Below are positions 23,398-32,847 of a DNA stretch of 35,142 bases, in pieces. The stretch is from assembly GCA_021779665.1 (NCBI GenBank), contig JAJYAG010000057.1:1-35142 (forward strand), given 5' to 3'. This DNA comes from Bacteroidota bacterium (lineage in GTDB: Bacteria; Bacteroidota; Bacteroidia; Bacteroidales; JAAUTT01). Both the position numbers and the translations under genes were made by a program. The first letter of the stretch is position 1; every line of letters starts with the position of its first letter. Under the pieces are notes generated by a model. The model saw only the letters and a list, made by a program, of their open reading frames with translations. It had not been told where the DNA came from and searched no databases.

Positions 23398-26300
23398 TTA
23401 ATTCTGTTTCATAAGTTTTACAACTTTTATGAGTTGAGAACCTTTGGTTAATTTGAGATAGTAAACTCCATCCTCGATTTCGTTTCCATCCCATATCAGC
23501 CAATAGCTTCCTGCATCCTTGTAGGTATTGAAGAACACCTTGATTTTGCGTCCGCCTAGGTCGTACAGGGCTAACTCGTATTTTCCCGGTGCTTCAATTT
23601 CGCTGACAATGCTTGTGCTGGTACTGAACGGATTTGGATAAGCCTGGAGGTTTCCGTTTTCGGATGTGGTCCTCGGAACACCCAAATTTCCAACCTTGAT
23701 GCTGTTGCAGTATTTATTTACCTGTTTTGTTACCGGATCGGAAACAGTGAGGCAGACATTATAAGTTCCGGCATTAGCAAAGTTATGCGAAGGTGAAGTG
23801 GTGGTGGAGTCCTTCTGACCATCGCCAAAGTCCCATACATACTTGGAAGGATCGCCTGATGAAAGTCCGACAAAGGTAATATCGTATCCGCTTGCGGCTT
23901 TCAGACCGGTTGTATCAAGTCCGTAACCGAAACTGGCAGTAAGGTTCTGCGAACTGCTTACTACAATCAGTTTCATAGTGGCACTTATGCAGCCCGATGT
24001 TTCGTTCTTCACAGCCAGTTTCACGTTGTAATTACCTTTTGCAAAGGTATGACTTGGACTTTCGCTTTCGGAGCTTGTACCATCGCCAAACAGCCACAGG
24101 TATTTGGTCACACCGCCCAGCGACTTGTTTGTAAAGTTCACCTGGCGTGTTGTAGTATCGAGCGTGAAGATGAAGTCGGCCTTACAGTCATAAAGCTCAG
24201 TTGAGGCAATTTTTACAGGTTTGCAAATTGTGTTCTGAACGCCGTTTCCAGCGTAAACAGTGAGGCAAACATTGTAGTAACCACCTTTTGTAAATACGTG
24301 CGAAGGTTCGTTGGATGCAGAAGTTCCGCCATCGCCAAAGTTCCATTTATAGGTGAGGTTTTTACCCGATGACTTGTCGAAGAATTTGACAGTCTTGGTT
24401 GCATCATCCACCTGGTAGAAGAAATCGGCCTGGCAGTCGATGCCTTCACTTCCTGCAAGGATAACTTCTTCGTAAGCATCCATGCATCCGTTAACAGGAT
24501 TGTAGGTGCTAAGTTTTACCTTGTAGTAACCCGGAGCAACGAATTTATGAACTGGATTAGCTTCCGCTGAAATGCTGCCGTCGCCAAAAGTCCAGAAGAA
24601 TTTGGTTGCTGTGCCCAGAGATTTGTTTTTGAAATAAGCCTCATTTTTCATGGAATCGACATAGTATTCGAAGGCCGCACTGCAATTGATTGTTCCCACC
24701 TGGATAGGTTTGGCAATCATATCGCGGCAGGAAGCATCAGCGTTTGCAGTTATCAGGCTCACGTTGTACAAACCTGCATTTCCATAAGTGTGGACAGGAT
24801 CCTTATCTATGGCACTGGTGCCATCGCCGAATTGCCAGTAATACTTCGATAAATCGCCAAGTGATTTGTCGAACAGCGACAGCTTGTTTGCAGTCATATC
24901 GACTGTGTATTCAAAGTTTGCCTTACACTGAACGGTTCCTACCTGGATAAAGTCGGCTTTATAGTCGGTACAACCCTTGATGGTATCGCGAACGGCGAGA
25001 CTTATCAGGTAATATCCGGCTTTTGAATAGATGTGCGACGGGTTGGGCTTGTTCGAGGTAATGCCATCACCAAAGCGCCAGAACCATGATGTAATGGAGC
25101 CTTTAGAGTTGTCGCTCATTAAAACGGTCCTTGTCTTCGGGTCGACAAACAAATTGAAGTCGGCTGCGATGCTGCAGGGTTCTTTTCCAACAGTTATTTC
25201 CTTGCATATTTCGTCGAACTTGCCTGTGGTGGAACTGAATATGGAATGACAAACTTTGTAAGTACCACCTGCTGCATACGTGTGGCTTGCATCTTTTCCC
25301 TTAAAGAACTGACCGTTGCCAAATGTCCAGTAATACTGAGAAGGAGTTCCCACGGATTTATCGTAAAGAATAATCTTATTACTGTCGGGGATTACAAAGT
25401 AGCTGAAATCGGCCGCAAAGGAAACCAGTTTTGAAGTATCCTTCAGGATCACCACTTCCTTGCAAAGGTTGGATTTACAATTCGATTTCGGATCGTAAAT
25501 CTGCAGGCAAACATTGTACTTACCATCGGCAATGTATGTGAATTTGGCGTTTTGCAGGGTATCAACCACTCCCACTCCATTACTCCAGTTAAATTTGGTC
25601 GCATTGCCAAGTGACTCGTTTCTGAGGCTTACCGTGCGGTTAACTGCATCCACAAGATATGAGAAGGCTGCTTCGCAGTAAACGGTGCCAACCTGGATTT
25701 CCTTAGTGATTTGCGACACACAGCCACTTACAGAGTTCTTAATATAAAGGTTGACTTTATACAAACCTGGCTTGAGATAAGCATGTAAAGTGTCCTTTTT
25801 GTTTGCAAAGCTGCCATCGCCAAATTCCCAGAAATAATTGGTGATGTTTCCGGCAGAGTTATCCATAAACTTAACCTTGAGGGTTGCGGGATCTACCATA
25901 TAATTGAAGTCGGCTTTGCAGGCAAGTGATCCAATCTGAATTTCTTTGCAGATGGATGCCTGGCAGCCCGACGAGTCAATAATGGTTTTGCAAACCTTAT
26001 AGAGACCCGGCATTTCGTAAATGTTATCGGCATCTTTCTTTACACTGAATTTACCATTACCAAAATCCCAGTAGTTTTCTCTGATCCTTTGAGTTGAAAG
26101 ATCCCTGAAAGAAACCGTCTTTCCGTCGGTACCCGTGAAGAATGAGAAATCGGCACGACATGTCTTCTCTGTTAAATAAACCTCCTTACATTCCTCTGAT
26201 ATTTTACCGGTTAAGGTATCGCCAACAGTTTGACAAACCTTGTAGATGCCGCCTTTTGCATACACATGATCCGGGCTTCGGAGGTTTGAAGATGTTCCAT

Positions 26301-29300
26301 CGCCCATGCTCCAGTAATATTTATTCGGGTTGCCCAGCGATTTGTCAGTAAACTGCACCTTTAGGCCTGTCATATCCAGATTGAAGGAGAAGTCGGCGTC
26401 GAGTGCGACAACATTCGGAGCCGAGCCAATGGTGATAATCTTGCAGCGGTCGGCCACGCACTTTTTCATAGGATCGTAGATCTTCAGACATACGCTGTAC
26501 ATACCTTCCTTAAGGTAAGTTTTTACAGGGCTTGGCACCGTATCAACGGATGCATCGCCAAAGTTCCAGTTCCATTTCAGCGTGGTAGAGTTTGTTATTC
26601 CCTTAAACTGAACTTTCCTGGTTGTTGGGTCGATCATATAAGTATAGTCGATGTTACATGCAATCTTTCCGACGGTGATTTCCAGGCAGTTTTCGGATAC
26701 ACAGCCTGATACCGTGTCTTTGATCATGTGACAAACTTTATAGAGTCCACTCTGATTGTACTGGTATGCAGGGTTCAGCTGACTGCTGTAGCCGCCATCG
26801 CCGAAATTCCAGAACGACTTCATGTTTTTACCAATGGAATTATCGGTAAATAAGACCTTGTTAGATGTCGAGTCAACAAAATAGCTGAATTCCGACTTAC
26901 AGCCGATGCTGCCAACCTGAATTTCCTTACAAACTGATGACTGGCATCCGGAAGAGTCGACGATGCTTGCGCATACATTGTAAACGCCGGCAGCTGTAAA
27001 CTTATGAACCGGGTTTTCTTCGTAACCAAACAGTCCATCGCCAAAGTTCCAGTATCCTTTCTGAATTTTCCCGATGGAAGCATTTTTGAAACTTACTTCT
27101 CTGGTTTCGTGGTTTACAAAGAATGAATACTCAGCCTTGCAGTATTTCGACGAGTCGATCTGGCCAACAGCTATAACATCGCAGCGTTTCGACTGACACT
27201 TGCTTATGGTGTCGAATGTAACCAGGCAGACATTATAAACTCCGGGAGCATTATACTGATGAACAGGACTGTTCATATATGCATTTGTTCCATCGTTAAA
27301 ATCCCAGTACCATTTAGTGGCTTTGTCTGACAAATCAGTAAACTTAACCGTATTGGTGCTGTTGTTTACAATACAGCTGAACCCGGCCTTACAAGGAATT
27401 TCACCAACAACAATTTCCATACAAACCATGTCGGAGCATGCGGTTACTGTATCTTTAACAGATAAACAAACCTTATAGATGCCACTTTTAGCATAGGTGT
27501 GCGAAGGATTGGCCGAAGTATCGAGGGAGCCATCGCCAAAGTCCCATGTGCGTTTCGAATAAGTGCCGAAACTGTTGTTAACGAACTTAACAGGAACCGA
27601 TGGGTAGAGTTTGGCAGTATCGACTTTGTCGATAGAGAATTTTGCTAACAGGTTACATTGGTCAAAAGGATCACCGATTTCGATAAACCTTTCGCTGGAG
27701 CTGCTTCCGCAACCATTTGTTACGGTTAACCGGATGTTATATCCTCCACGGTACATGTAAATATGGTTAGCATCCCTGATATTGGATTTACCGCCATCGC
27801 CAAATTCCCAGAGATATTTATTAACGTCGTAATCTCTTTCGTTTAAATGATAGATAAATCTCACAGTGTCGCCTTTTTTGGCCCAGTTTTTATCCAGGTC
27901 GAAATAAGGCTGCGGTTTATTGTAATTGCCAATTTTCACAATACTTGGGATAGTGTCTTTCCGACCACAGGCATTGGTTGCAACTACATAGGCCTTATAA
28001 ACGCCTGTATCAGCATAGGTATGGAGAACTTTTTGGGTAGTTGCCACAGGAGTGTTATCGCCAAAATGCCATTCATAGCTTTTTCCTCCGGCAATGTGGA
28101 ACTCAACAGGATCGCCGGGGCATCCCGAACGGTCGTAAATCTTAATATCTTCCATCATTCCGAAGCTAAACCCTTCCAGGGCTTTTCTTCTGATATCGCA
28201 CATTTCGTCGATCACAGTAAAGGTTATAGTCCTGCCATTTACTGCGAACCTGTATACACCCGTTCCGATGCACTTGTCTCCACCGTTGAAAATAATGGTA
28301 TCGCCTTTCAGCATGAACTGGCCACCTGTAATGTAGTTGGTTGGTCCATCCCATGAAGGTGCCTGCGCTTGTGTCAGGTTATAATGCATATCTTCAAACA
28401 TTCCCATGAGGTTGAAATTGCCATCGGCAATCTTTCGCGACCAGTTTCCGAATGGACTTGGTTTACATGTGCCAGTGAAAGCATTGGGTGCAAAAACAAG
28501 GCTTTGAATATTTGTTGTAGTACCCGGATTGACTTTAATGGATGTAACAGGCGCCCCCATGGCATTCATGGGTACCGTAAAGGCTTTTTGTCCCTGCATC
28601 TGGTAATGGTTGCAGAACCAGGCCACCGCAAGTCCGAAACTATCGGCAGCAACAGGATCGTATGGAACGTAAGCTACAATAGTATCCGTGCCATTGTTAA
28701 GAATATTTTTAACCTTAATGGAAGATTTGCCGGCCGGTTCTCCATTACCATCAGGGTTGACAGGATCGAATTTTCCCCACCAGAAAAATGCGGTTATAAT
28801 GCTGTCGGTGCCTGGCCATTCGTCCCATTTCACCGGAATTACAATTTTATTATCCGAGAAATATCTTTTTCTGCTCCAGTCTTCCATGCCTTCCTGATGC
28901 GTCGATGTTGAATTGTCAACATAGTAAAAAGGCACCTTGGCTGCATCGTTCTGAACATTAACAGTTCCGGCTATGGAGTCGCTGTTTCCGCAAATATTGG
29001 TGACCTTAAACCGGTAATTATAGGTTCCTGCACTCTGGTAAACATGTGTAGCAAGAGTTTGCATTATGGTATCGGTATTTTTTTTCAGGTTCAGGAGCGA
29101 TGCGCCATCCCCGAAAACAATGGAATATTTATTCCTGGATCGTTCAGTGTCGTTTTCGTTATCGAAAAAGTATACAGGCTCGCCAGGGCAAATATTCTGC
29201 GGAACCGAACGCAAAGCCGACATTGGTTTTATTCCTTTGTCGATTTTGATTGGTTTGGACATGATATTGGAGTTCCCGCAGTTGTTTGTTATCCTGTAGG

Positions 29301-30624
29301 TAATATTGTAAACCCCGGGAATAGTGTATACATGTTCGGAATTTTTGGAAAAAGCCGTTCCATCGTCTCCAAAAGTCCAGAAGTATTTATTGGTATTATC
29401 CTCCCAGGAATAATTTTCGAAGAATATCCGGGTACCCGGGCATACTTTCAATGTATCCGTGTACATTCCGCTCTTTGTATCCTGGTTATAATCGAATTCG
29501 GAACGCATGTTAAAATCGGCCGGCGGGGCCATGACATTCGGATCGTATTTCACATAAACCGGTTCCGATTTGGTAGCAGTGCTTCCGCATCCGTTGGTAA
29601 CTGTCAGCTTTACAATATACGTCCCTGTATCGGTGTAATTATTAACAGGGTTGCGAAGGTTTGAAGTGCCTCCGTCGCCAAATTCCCACTTATAAATGCC
29701 ATTGCTGTGCGACTCAAAATGAACAGGAGAATTAGGACAGGAATTCCTTTCGAACCACCAGTTGTAACTTGCCCATGCTTGTTGGTTATTTACAGCGTTA
29801 AGCCTGATGGTATCCTTTCCTGTCTGACCGCATATATTTGTTGCCGAAACCACAACAGCATATTGTTTAACTGTTGAATATGCATGTGAGGGATAAGGCA
29901 GGGCTGAAGTTGCACCATCGCCGAAATCCCAGTTGTAAGTTTTATACTTCCCTGAAACCACAAAAGATACTTCGTCGTTAATGCAAACGTTCCAGTCTCC
30001 TTTGGCAAACGCATCAACCGTCGGAATAGCTGATGGGGTAACTATTACGTTCTGCTTAAGCGAGTCGGTTCCGCATTGGGTCTCGAATTTAACTTTCACC
30101 AGGTAAGTTCCTGCATTCTTGTAAACGTGCGGAGCATAGGACTGGTTTCTGAAACTGGCAAACGGATCATTGTCGCCAAAATCCCATTCTATAAAAGTTG
30201 TGGGCTCATTTATCTGAAACGCCAATTCTTCACCCGGGCAGAATTGGGCATTATTGTCCGGTTTAAAGCTTAGAGGACCGCCTTTTATTTCAAATTTGAG
30301 ATCTGTTGACGCTTTGATAAAACCGGCACTGTCGGTCTCAACCCTTAGATTATAAAAGCCCTTGGTCAGACTCTGTGTACCGGGAACATATCCAACAAAA
30401 AAAGGTGTGGGAGAGTTATTGAGGTACCACCGGAACTGTACTTTTGCCGTATCAAAGGTCATGTGGCTTTTATTTGCAAATTCTACCTTGGCGGGAGAAC
30501 ATTGTCCGTTAGGAAAGAAAAAGCTCACATCGGGTATTTTAGCCTGCGATTTTAGCAATAACGGAATACTGGTTAGCAACAAAAGAAAAACCAACCTTTT
30601 AAAACATGAGTAGATGTTTTTCAT
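23398..30624 (-). CDS. Giant PKD-repeat surface protein with type IX secretion sorting domain
   Basis: A 2408-residue secreted protein. After a signal peptide (LVFLLLLTSIPLLLKSQAK) come about 23 PKD modules, each marked by a W-x-FGDG core and a following H-x-Y/F...G strand; at least one (FNWSNGVG) is degenerate. Five lie before and two after a non-PKD insert at about residues 560-825 (contains CIGTGVYRFAVNGRTITF and DEMCDIRRKALEG, faintly lipocalin-like). From about residue 988 to 2311 run 16 consecutive units of about 83 residues, most with paired cysteines (heads like CKADFSYFVD, tails like GCxSxxCKEIxVG). The last 85 residues (YPNPFSTSTSIVSEIEAPG ... DGVYYLKLTKG) are a type A T9SS C-terminal domain. 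Likely surface-anchored or released adhesin or scaffold; no enzymatic domain seen. Confidence 0.92.
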   Translation of the reverse strand: MKNIYSCFKRLVFLLLLTSIPLLLKSQAKIPDVSFFFPNGQCSPAKVEFANKSHMTFDTAKVQFRWYLNNSPTPFFVGYVPGTQSLTKGFYNLRVETDSAGFIKASTDLKFEIKGGPLSFKPDNNAQFCPGEELAFQINEPTTFIEWDFGDNDPFASFRNQSYAPHVYKNAGTYLVKVKFETQCGTDSLKQNVIVTPSAIPTVDAFAKGDWNVCINDEVSFVVSGKYKTYNWDFGDGATSALPYPSHAYSTVKQYAVVVSATNICGQTGKDTIRLNAVNNQQAWASYNWWFERNSCPNSPVHFESHSNGIYKWEFGDGGTSNLRNPVNNYTDTGTYIVKLTVTNGCGSTATKSEPVYVKYDPNVMAPPADFNMRSEFDYNQDTKSGMYTDTLKVCPGTRIFFENYSWEDNTNKYFWTFGDDGTAFSKNSEHVYTIPGVYNITYRITNNCGNSNIMSKPIKIDKGIKPMSALRSVPQNICPGEPVYFFDNENDTERSRNKYSIVFGDGASLLNLKKNTDTIMQTLATHVYQSAGTYNYRFKVTNICGNSDSIAGTVNVQNDAAKVPFYYVDNSTSTHQEGMEDWSRKRYFSDNKIVIPVKWDEWPGTDSIITAFFWWGKFDPVNPDGNGEPAGKSSIKVKNILNNGTDTIVAYVPYDPVAADSFGLAVAWFCNHYQMQGQKAFTVPMNAMGAPVTSIKVNPGTTTNIQSLVFAPNAFTGTCKPSPFGNWSRKIADGNFNLMGMFEDMHYNLTQAQAPSWDGPTNYITGGQFMLKGDTIIFNGGDKCIGTGVYRFAVNGRTITFTVIDEMCDIRRKALEGFSFGMMEDIKIYDRSGCPGDPVEFHIAGGKSYEWHFGDNTPVATTQKVLHTYADTGVYKAYVVATNACGRKDTIPSIVKIGNYNKPQPYFDLDKNWAKKGDTVRFIYHLNERDYDVNKYLWEFGDGGKSNIRDANHIYMYRGGYNIRLTVTNGCGSSSSERFIEIGDPFDQCNLLAKFSIDKVDTAKLYPSVPVKFVNNSFGTYSKRTWDFGDGSLDTSANPSHTYAKSGIYKVCLSVKDTVTACSDMVCMEIVVGEIPCKAGFSCIVNNSTNTVKFTDLSDKATKWYWDFNDGTNAYMNSPVHQYNAPGVYNVCLVTFDTISKCQSKRCDVIAVGQIDSSKYCKAEYSFFVNHETREVSFKNASIGKIQKGYWNFGDGLFGYEENPVHKFTAAGVYNVCASIVDSSGCQSSVCKEIQVGSIGCKSEFSYFVDSTSNKVLFTDNSIGKNMKSFWNFGDGGYSSQLNPAYQYNQSGLYKVCHMIKDTVSGCVSENCLEITVGKIACNIDYTYMIDPTTRKVQFKGITNSTTLKWNWNFGDASVDTVPSPVKTYLKEGMYSVCLKIYDPMKKCVADRCKIITIGSAPNVVALDADFSFNLDMTGLKVQFTDKSLGNPNKYYWSMGDGTSSNLRSPDHVYAKGGIYKVCQTVGDTLTGKISEECKEVYLTEKTCRADFSFFTGTDGKTVSFRDLSTQRIRENYWDFGNGKFSVKKDADNIYEMPGLYKVCKTIIDSSGCQASICKEIQIGSLACKADFNYMVDPATLKVKFMDNSAGNITNYFWEFGDGSFANKKDTLHAYLKPGLYKVNLYIKNSVSGCVSQITKEIQVGTVYCEAAFSYLVDAVNRTVSLRNESLGNATKFNWSNGVGVVDTLQNAKFTYIADGKYNVCLQIYDPKSNCKSNLCKEVVILKDTSKLVSFAADFSYFVIPDSNKIILYDKSVGTPSQYYWTFGNGQFFKGKDASHTYAAGGTYKVCHSIFSSTTGKFDEICKEITVGKEPCSIAADFNLFVDPKTRTVLMSDNSKGSITSWFWRFGDGITSNKPNPSHIYSKAGYYLISLAVRDTIKGCTDYKADFIQVGTVQCKANFEYTVDMTANKLSLFDKSLGDLSKYYWQFGDGTSAIDKDPVHTYGNAGLYNVSLITANADASCRDMIAKPIQVGTINCSAAFEYYVDSMKNEAYFKNKSLGTATKFFWTFGDGSISAEANPVHKFVAPGYYKVKLSTYNPVNGCMDAYEEVILAGSEGIDCQADFFYQVDDATKTVKFFDKSSGKNLTYKWNFGDGGTSASNEPSHVFTKGGYYNVCLTVYAGNGVQNTICKPVKIASTELYDCKADFIFTLDTTTRQVNFTNKSLGGVTKYLWLFGDGTSSESESPSHTFAKGNYNVKLAVKNETSGCISATMKLIVVSSSQNLTASFGYGLDTTGLKAASGYDITFVGLSSGDPSKYVWDFGDGQKDSTTTSPSHNFANAGTYNVCLTVSDPVTKQVNKYCNSIKVGNLGVPRTTSENGNLQAYPNPFSTSTSIVSEIEAPGKYELALYDLGGRKIKVFFNTYKDAGSYWLIWDGNEIEDGVYYLKLTKGSQLIKVVKLMKQN

Positions 30625-30790
30625 AGTGTTTTATTTAAGTGAATAATTTTTAAACCCTTCAGAAACCTACTGCGACAATACCTTAATAATTCCCCGGGCA
30701 GGGAATCAGACTAATTTAAAGATAACTGAAGGTTGAAGAAACTACAACGGATTATTGGTAACATAAATCAACACCTTTGAAGAAATATAT

Positions 30791-30798
30791 CAAAGCTA
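30791..30798 (-). promoter_or_regulatory. Possible -7 box of the giant PKD gene
   Basis: The minus strand reads TAGCTTTG, with a TTG 16 bases upstream (30815-30817), slightly short of the usual 19-21. It would give a leader of about 160 bases. Confidence 0.4.
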
Positions 30799-30932
30799 AA
30801 ACCTTGATTTTTTTCAAGATATTTTTTAAATTAAATTAAAGCACTTCACCTTTATTGTTAATAATTTCACAAAAACTATCCCTTCCTTAATAAAATGCTG
30901 TAAATCATGAACCATCGAAAGGCATTTTGAAT

Positions 30933-30940
30933 TAACTTTG
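30933..30940 (+). promoter_or_regulatory. Putative -7 box of the mutAB operon
   Basis: TAACTTTG matches TAnnTTTG, 29 bases before the mutA ATG. No clear -33 TTG was found. Confidence 0.55.
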
Positions 30941-30969
30941 GCGTTTTATTTTTAAAAAGGTCAAAAAAT

Positions 30970-32847
30970 ATGTCGGATGTAAATCAAAAATTATTCAGTG
31001 AATTTCCTCCTGTTAGCACACAGGACTGGGAGGCCAAGATAGCGGTCGACCTGAAAGGTGCTGACTATGAGAAAAAACTGATATGGAAAACAAACGAAGG
31101 GATTAAAGTAAGGCCTTATTACAGGGCGGAAGACCTTCAAAAACTCGGTTACCTGGTCGGTACACCGGGAGAATTTCCGTTTATTCGGGGAAAGAAGACC
31201 ACAGGAAACGACTGGTATGTACGCCAGGACATTGTGGTTGAGAACATAGAAAGTGCCAACAAAAAAGCACTTGAGATTTTAAATAAAGGTGTTACATCTC
31301 TTGGTTTTGTCTTAACCAAACAAACAGAGGTTAACAAACAAGGTCTTGCCACACTTTTAAAGGATATTTGCCTGGGAGCTGTAGAAGTAAACTTCTCCGG
31401 TCATGGTAGTGCTGCTGTTTCGGAACTCTTTGCAAGTTATGTTAAAGAGATGAATTACGACAACACCCTGGAAGGTTCATTCAGCTACGATCCGTTTGGC
31501 CGTTTGGTGAAAAGAGGTAATTTCTGCGGTGGTTCTTTCGAAAAATCGGTTGAACGCTTAACTGCCATTCTGAACAATACCGCTGCACTTCCAAAGTTCC
31601 GTGCTATTGCAGTAAATGGTGTTCATTTCTCCAATGCCGGCGCCAGTGTGGTTCAGGAACTTGCTTTTGCGCTTTCAATGGGAGCCGAATACCTTAATGT
31701 TCTTACCGAAAAGGGTTTCTCTGTTGCTCAGCTTGCTCCAAAAATGAAATTCAATTTTGGTGTTAGCGCCAACTATTTCATGGAAATTGCAAAGTTCCGT
31801 GCTGCCCGTTTCCTCTGGGCCAAGCTGGTTGAAGCTTACGATCCGAATGTGAAAGAAGCCATGTATATCCATGCCGAAACCACTCAGTGGAACCTTTCGA
31901 TGTACGATGCTTATGTGAATATGCTCCGTACCACCACCGAAAGTATGTCGGCAGTAGTTGCAGGTGTTGACTCGCTCACTGTTTTACCTTTCGACGTTAC
32001 CTTTGAAAAGCCAACTGATTTCGCCGAACGTATTGCACGCAACCAGCAGATTATCCTCAAGGAAGAATCGTATCTCGATAAAATCGTAGATCCTTCCGCT
32101 GGTTCATATTATATTGAAAATTTAACCGATGCCCTTATTACTGAAGGATGGAACCTGTTCCTCGAAGTTCAGAATAAAGGTGGTTTCATCGCTGCCGTAA
32201 AAGAAGGTTTTATACAGGCAAAGGTGAAGGAAGTAGCCCAGAAACGTGATATGGCCATTGCCACCCGTCGCGAAATTGTTTTGGGTACCAACCAGTACCC
32301 CAATACAAAAGAAGTTCTTACTTCCAGGCCCGAAGATCAAACAATAGCATGCCACTGCAAAGATGGCAAATGCGACGGATGCGACGAAAACTGCATTGTT
32401 GAGCCTTTGAATACTTACCGTGGTGCCAATGCTTTCGAAGAACTCCGCACGAAAGTAGATTTCAGCGGTCGTCGCCCGAAAGTATTTATGCTTACCATTG
32501 GAAGCCTTTCCATGCGTTTGGCACGCTCGCAGTTCTCGGGTAACTTCTTTGGTTGCGCAGGTTTCGAAATTGTTGACAACAATGGTTTTAAAACTGTTGA
32601 AGAAGGCCTAAATGCTGCTTTTGCTGCTAAAGCTGATATCGTGGTGCTCTGCTCCAGCGATGACGAGTATGCTGCTTTTGCTCCCGAAGCTTTCGAAAAA
32701 CTGGGTAACAAGGCTATTCTTGTTGTAGCCGGCGCCCCTGCTTGTCAGCCCGAACTCGAAGCCAAAGGCGTGAAGAATTTCATCAGCATGAAATCAAACG
32801 TACTGGAAACGTTGAAGTACTATTCTAAAGAATTAAATATTGCATAA
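30970..32847 (+). CDS. mutA: Methylmalonyl-CoA mutase small (beta) subunit
   Basis: A 625-residue MutA protein, the non-catalytic subunit of the adenosylcobalamin-dependent enzyme that interconverts succinyl-CoA and (R)-methylmalonyl-CoA on the way to or from propionyl-CoA. The TIM-barrel part shows [20 protein letters not shown] and [18 protein letters not shown]. The C-terminal flavodoxin-like domain ([20 protein letters not shown]) lacks the DxHxxG cobalamin motif, as expected for this subunit. Between the two domains is an unusual cysteine cluster, [15 protein letters not shown], at residues 461-475. Its stop overlaps the mutB ATG by one base (TAATG). Confidence 0.93.
   Translation: MSDVNQKLFSEFPPVSTQDWEAKIAVDLKGADYEKKLIWKTNEGIKVRPYYRAEDLQKLGYLVGTPGEFPFIRGKKTTGNDWYVRQDIVVENIESANKKALEILNKGVTSLGFVLTKQTEVNKQGLATLLKDICLGAVEVNFSGHGSAAVSELFASYVKEMNYDNTLEGSFSYDPFGRLVKRGNFCGGSFEKSVERLTAILNNTAALPKFRAIAVNGVHFSNAGASVVQELAFALSMGAEYLNVLTEKGFSVAQLAPKMKFNFGVSANYFMEIAKFRAARFLWAKLVEAYDPNVKEAMYIHAETTQWNLSMYDAYVNMLRTTTESMSAVVAGVDSLTVLPFDVTFEKPTDFAERIARNQQIILKEESYLDKIVDPSAGSYYIENLTDALITEGWNLFLEVQNKGGFIAAVKEGFIQAKVKEVAQKRDMAIATRREIVLGTNQYPNTKEVLTSRPEDQTIACHCKDGKCDGCDENCIVEPLNTYRGANAFEELRTKVDFSGRRPKVFMLTIGSLSMRLARSQFSGNFFGCAGFEIVDNNGFKTVEEGLNAAFAAKADIVVLCSSDDEYAAFAPEAFEKLGNKAILVVAGAPACQPELEAKGVKNFISMKSNVLETLKYYSKELNIA

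Larger units (their letters stand above)
30625..30969. other. Divergent intergenic region between the PKD gene and mutA
   Basis: 345 bases, AT-rich, without a credible ORF. It holds a small hairpin ATTCCC/GGGAAT (30689-30706) in what would be the leader of the PKD gene, and -7 boxes for both directions, listed separately. Confidence 0.6.

Noticed and set aside
24000-27660. Regularly spaced repeats that could be taken for a CRISPR or other DNA repeat array
   Set aside because: The period of about 250 bases is that of protein modules, DNA identity between units is low, and the frame is open throughout.
27847-29664. Three long plus-strand ORFs (27847-28356, 28369-28911, 29044-29664) opposite the giant PKD gene
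   Set aside because: They are antisense to a continuous, motif-rich 2408-codon frame, have no recognisable domains, and arise from the codon pattern of the real gene.
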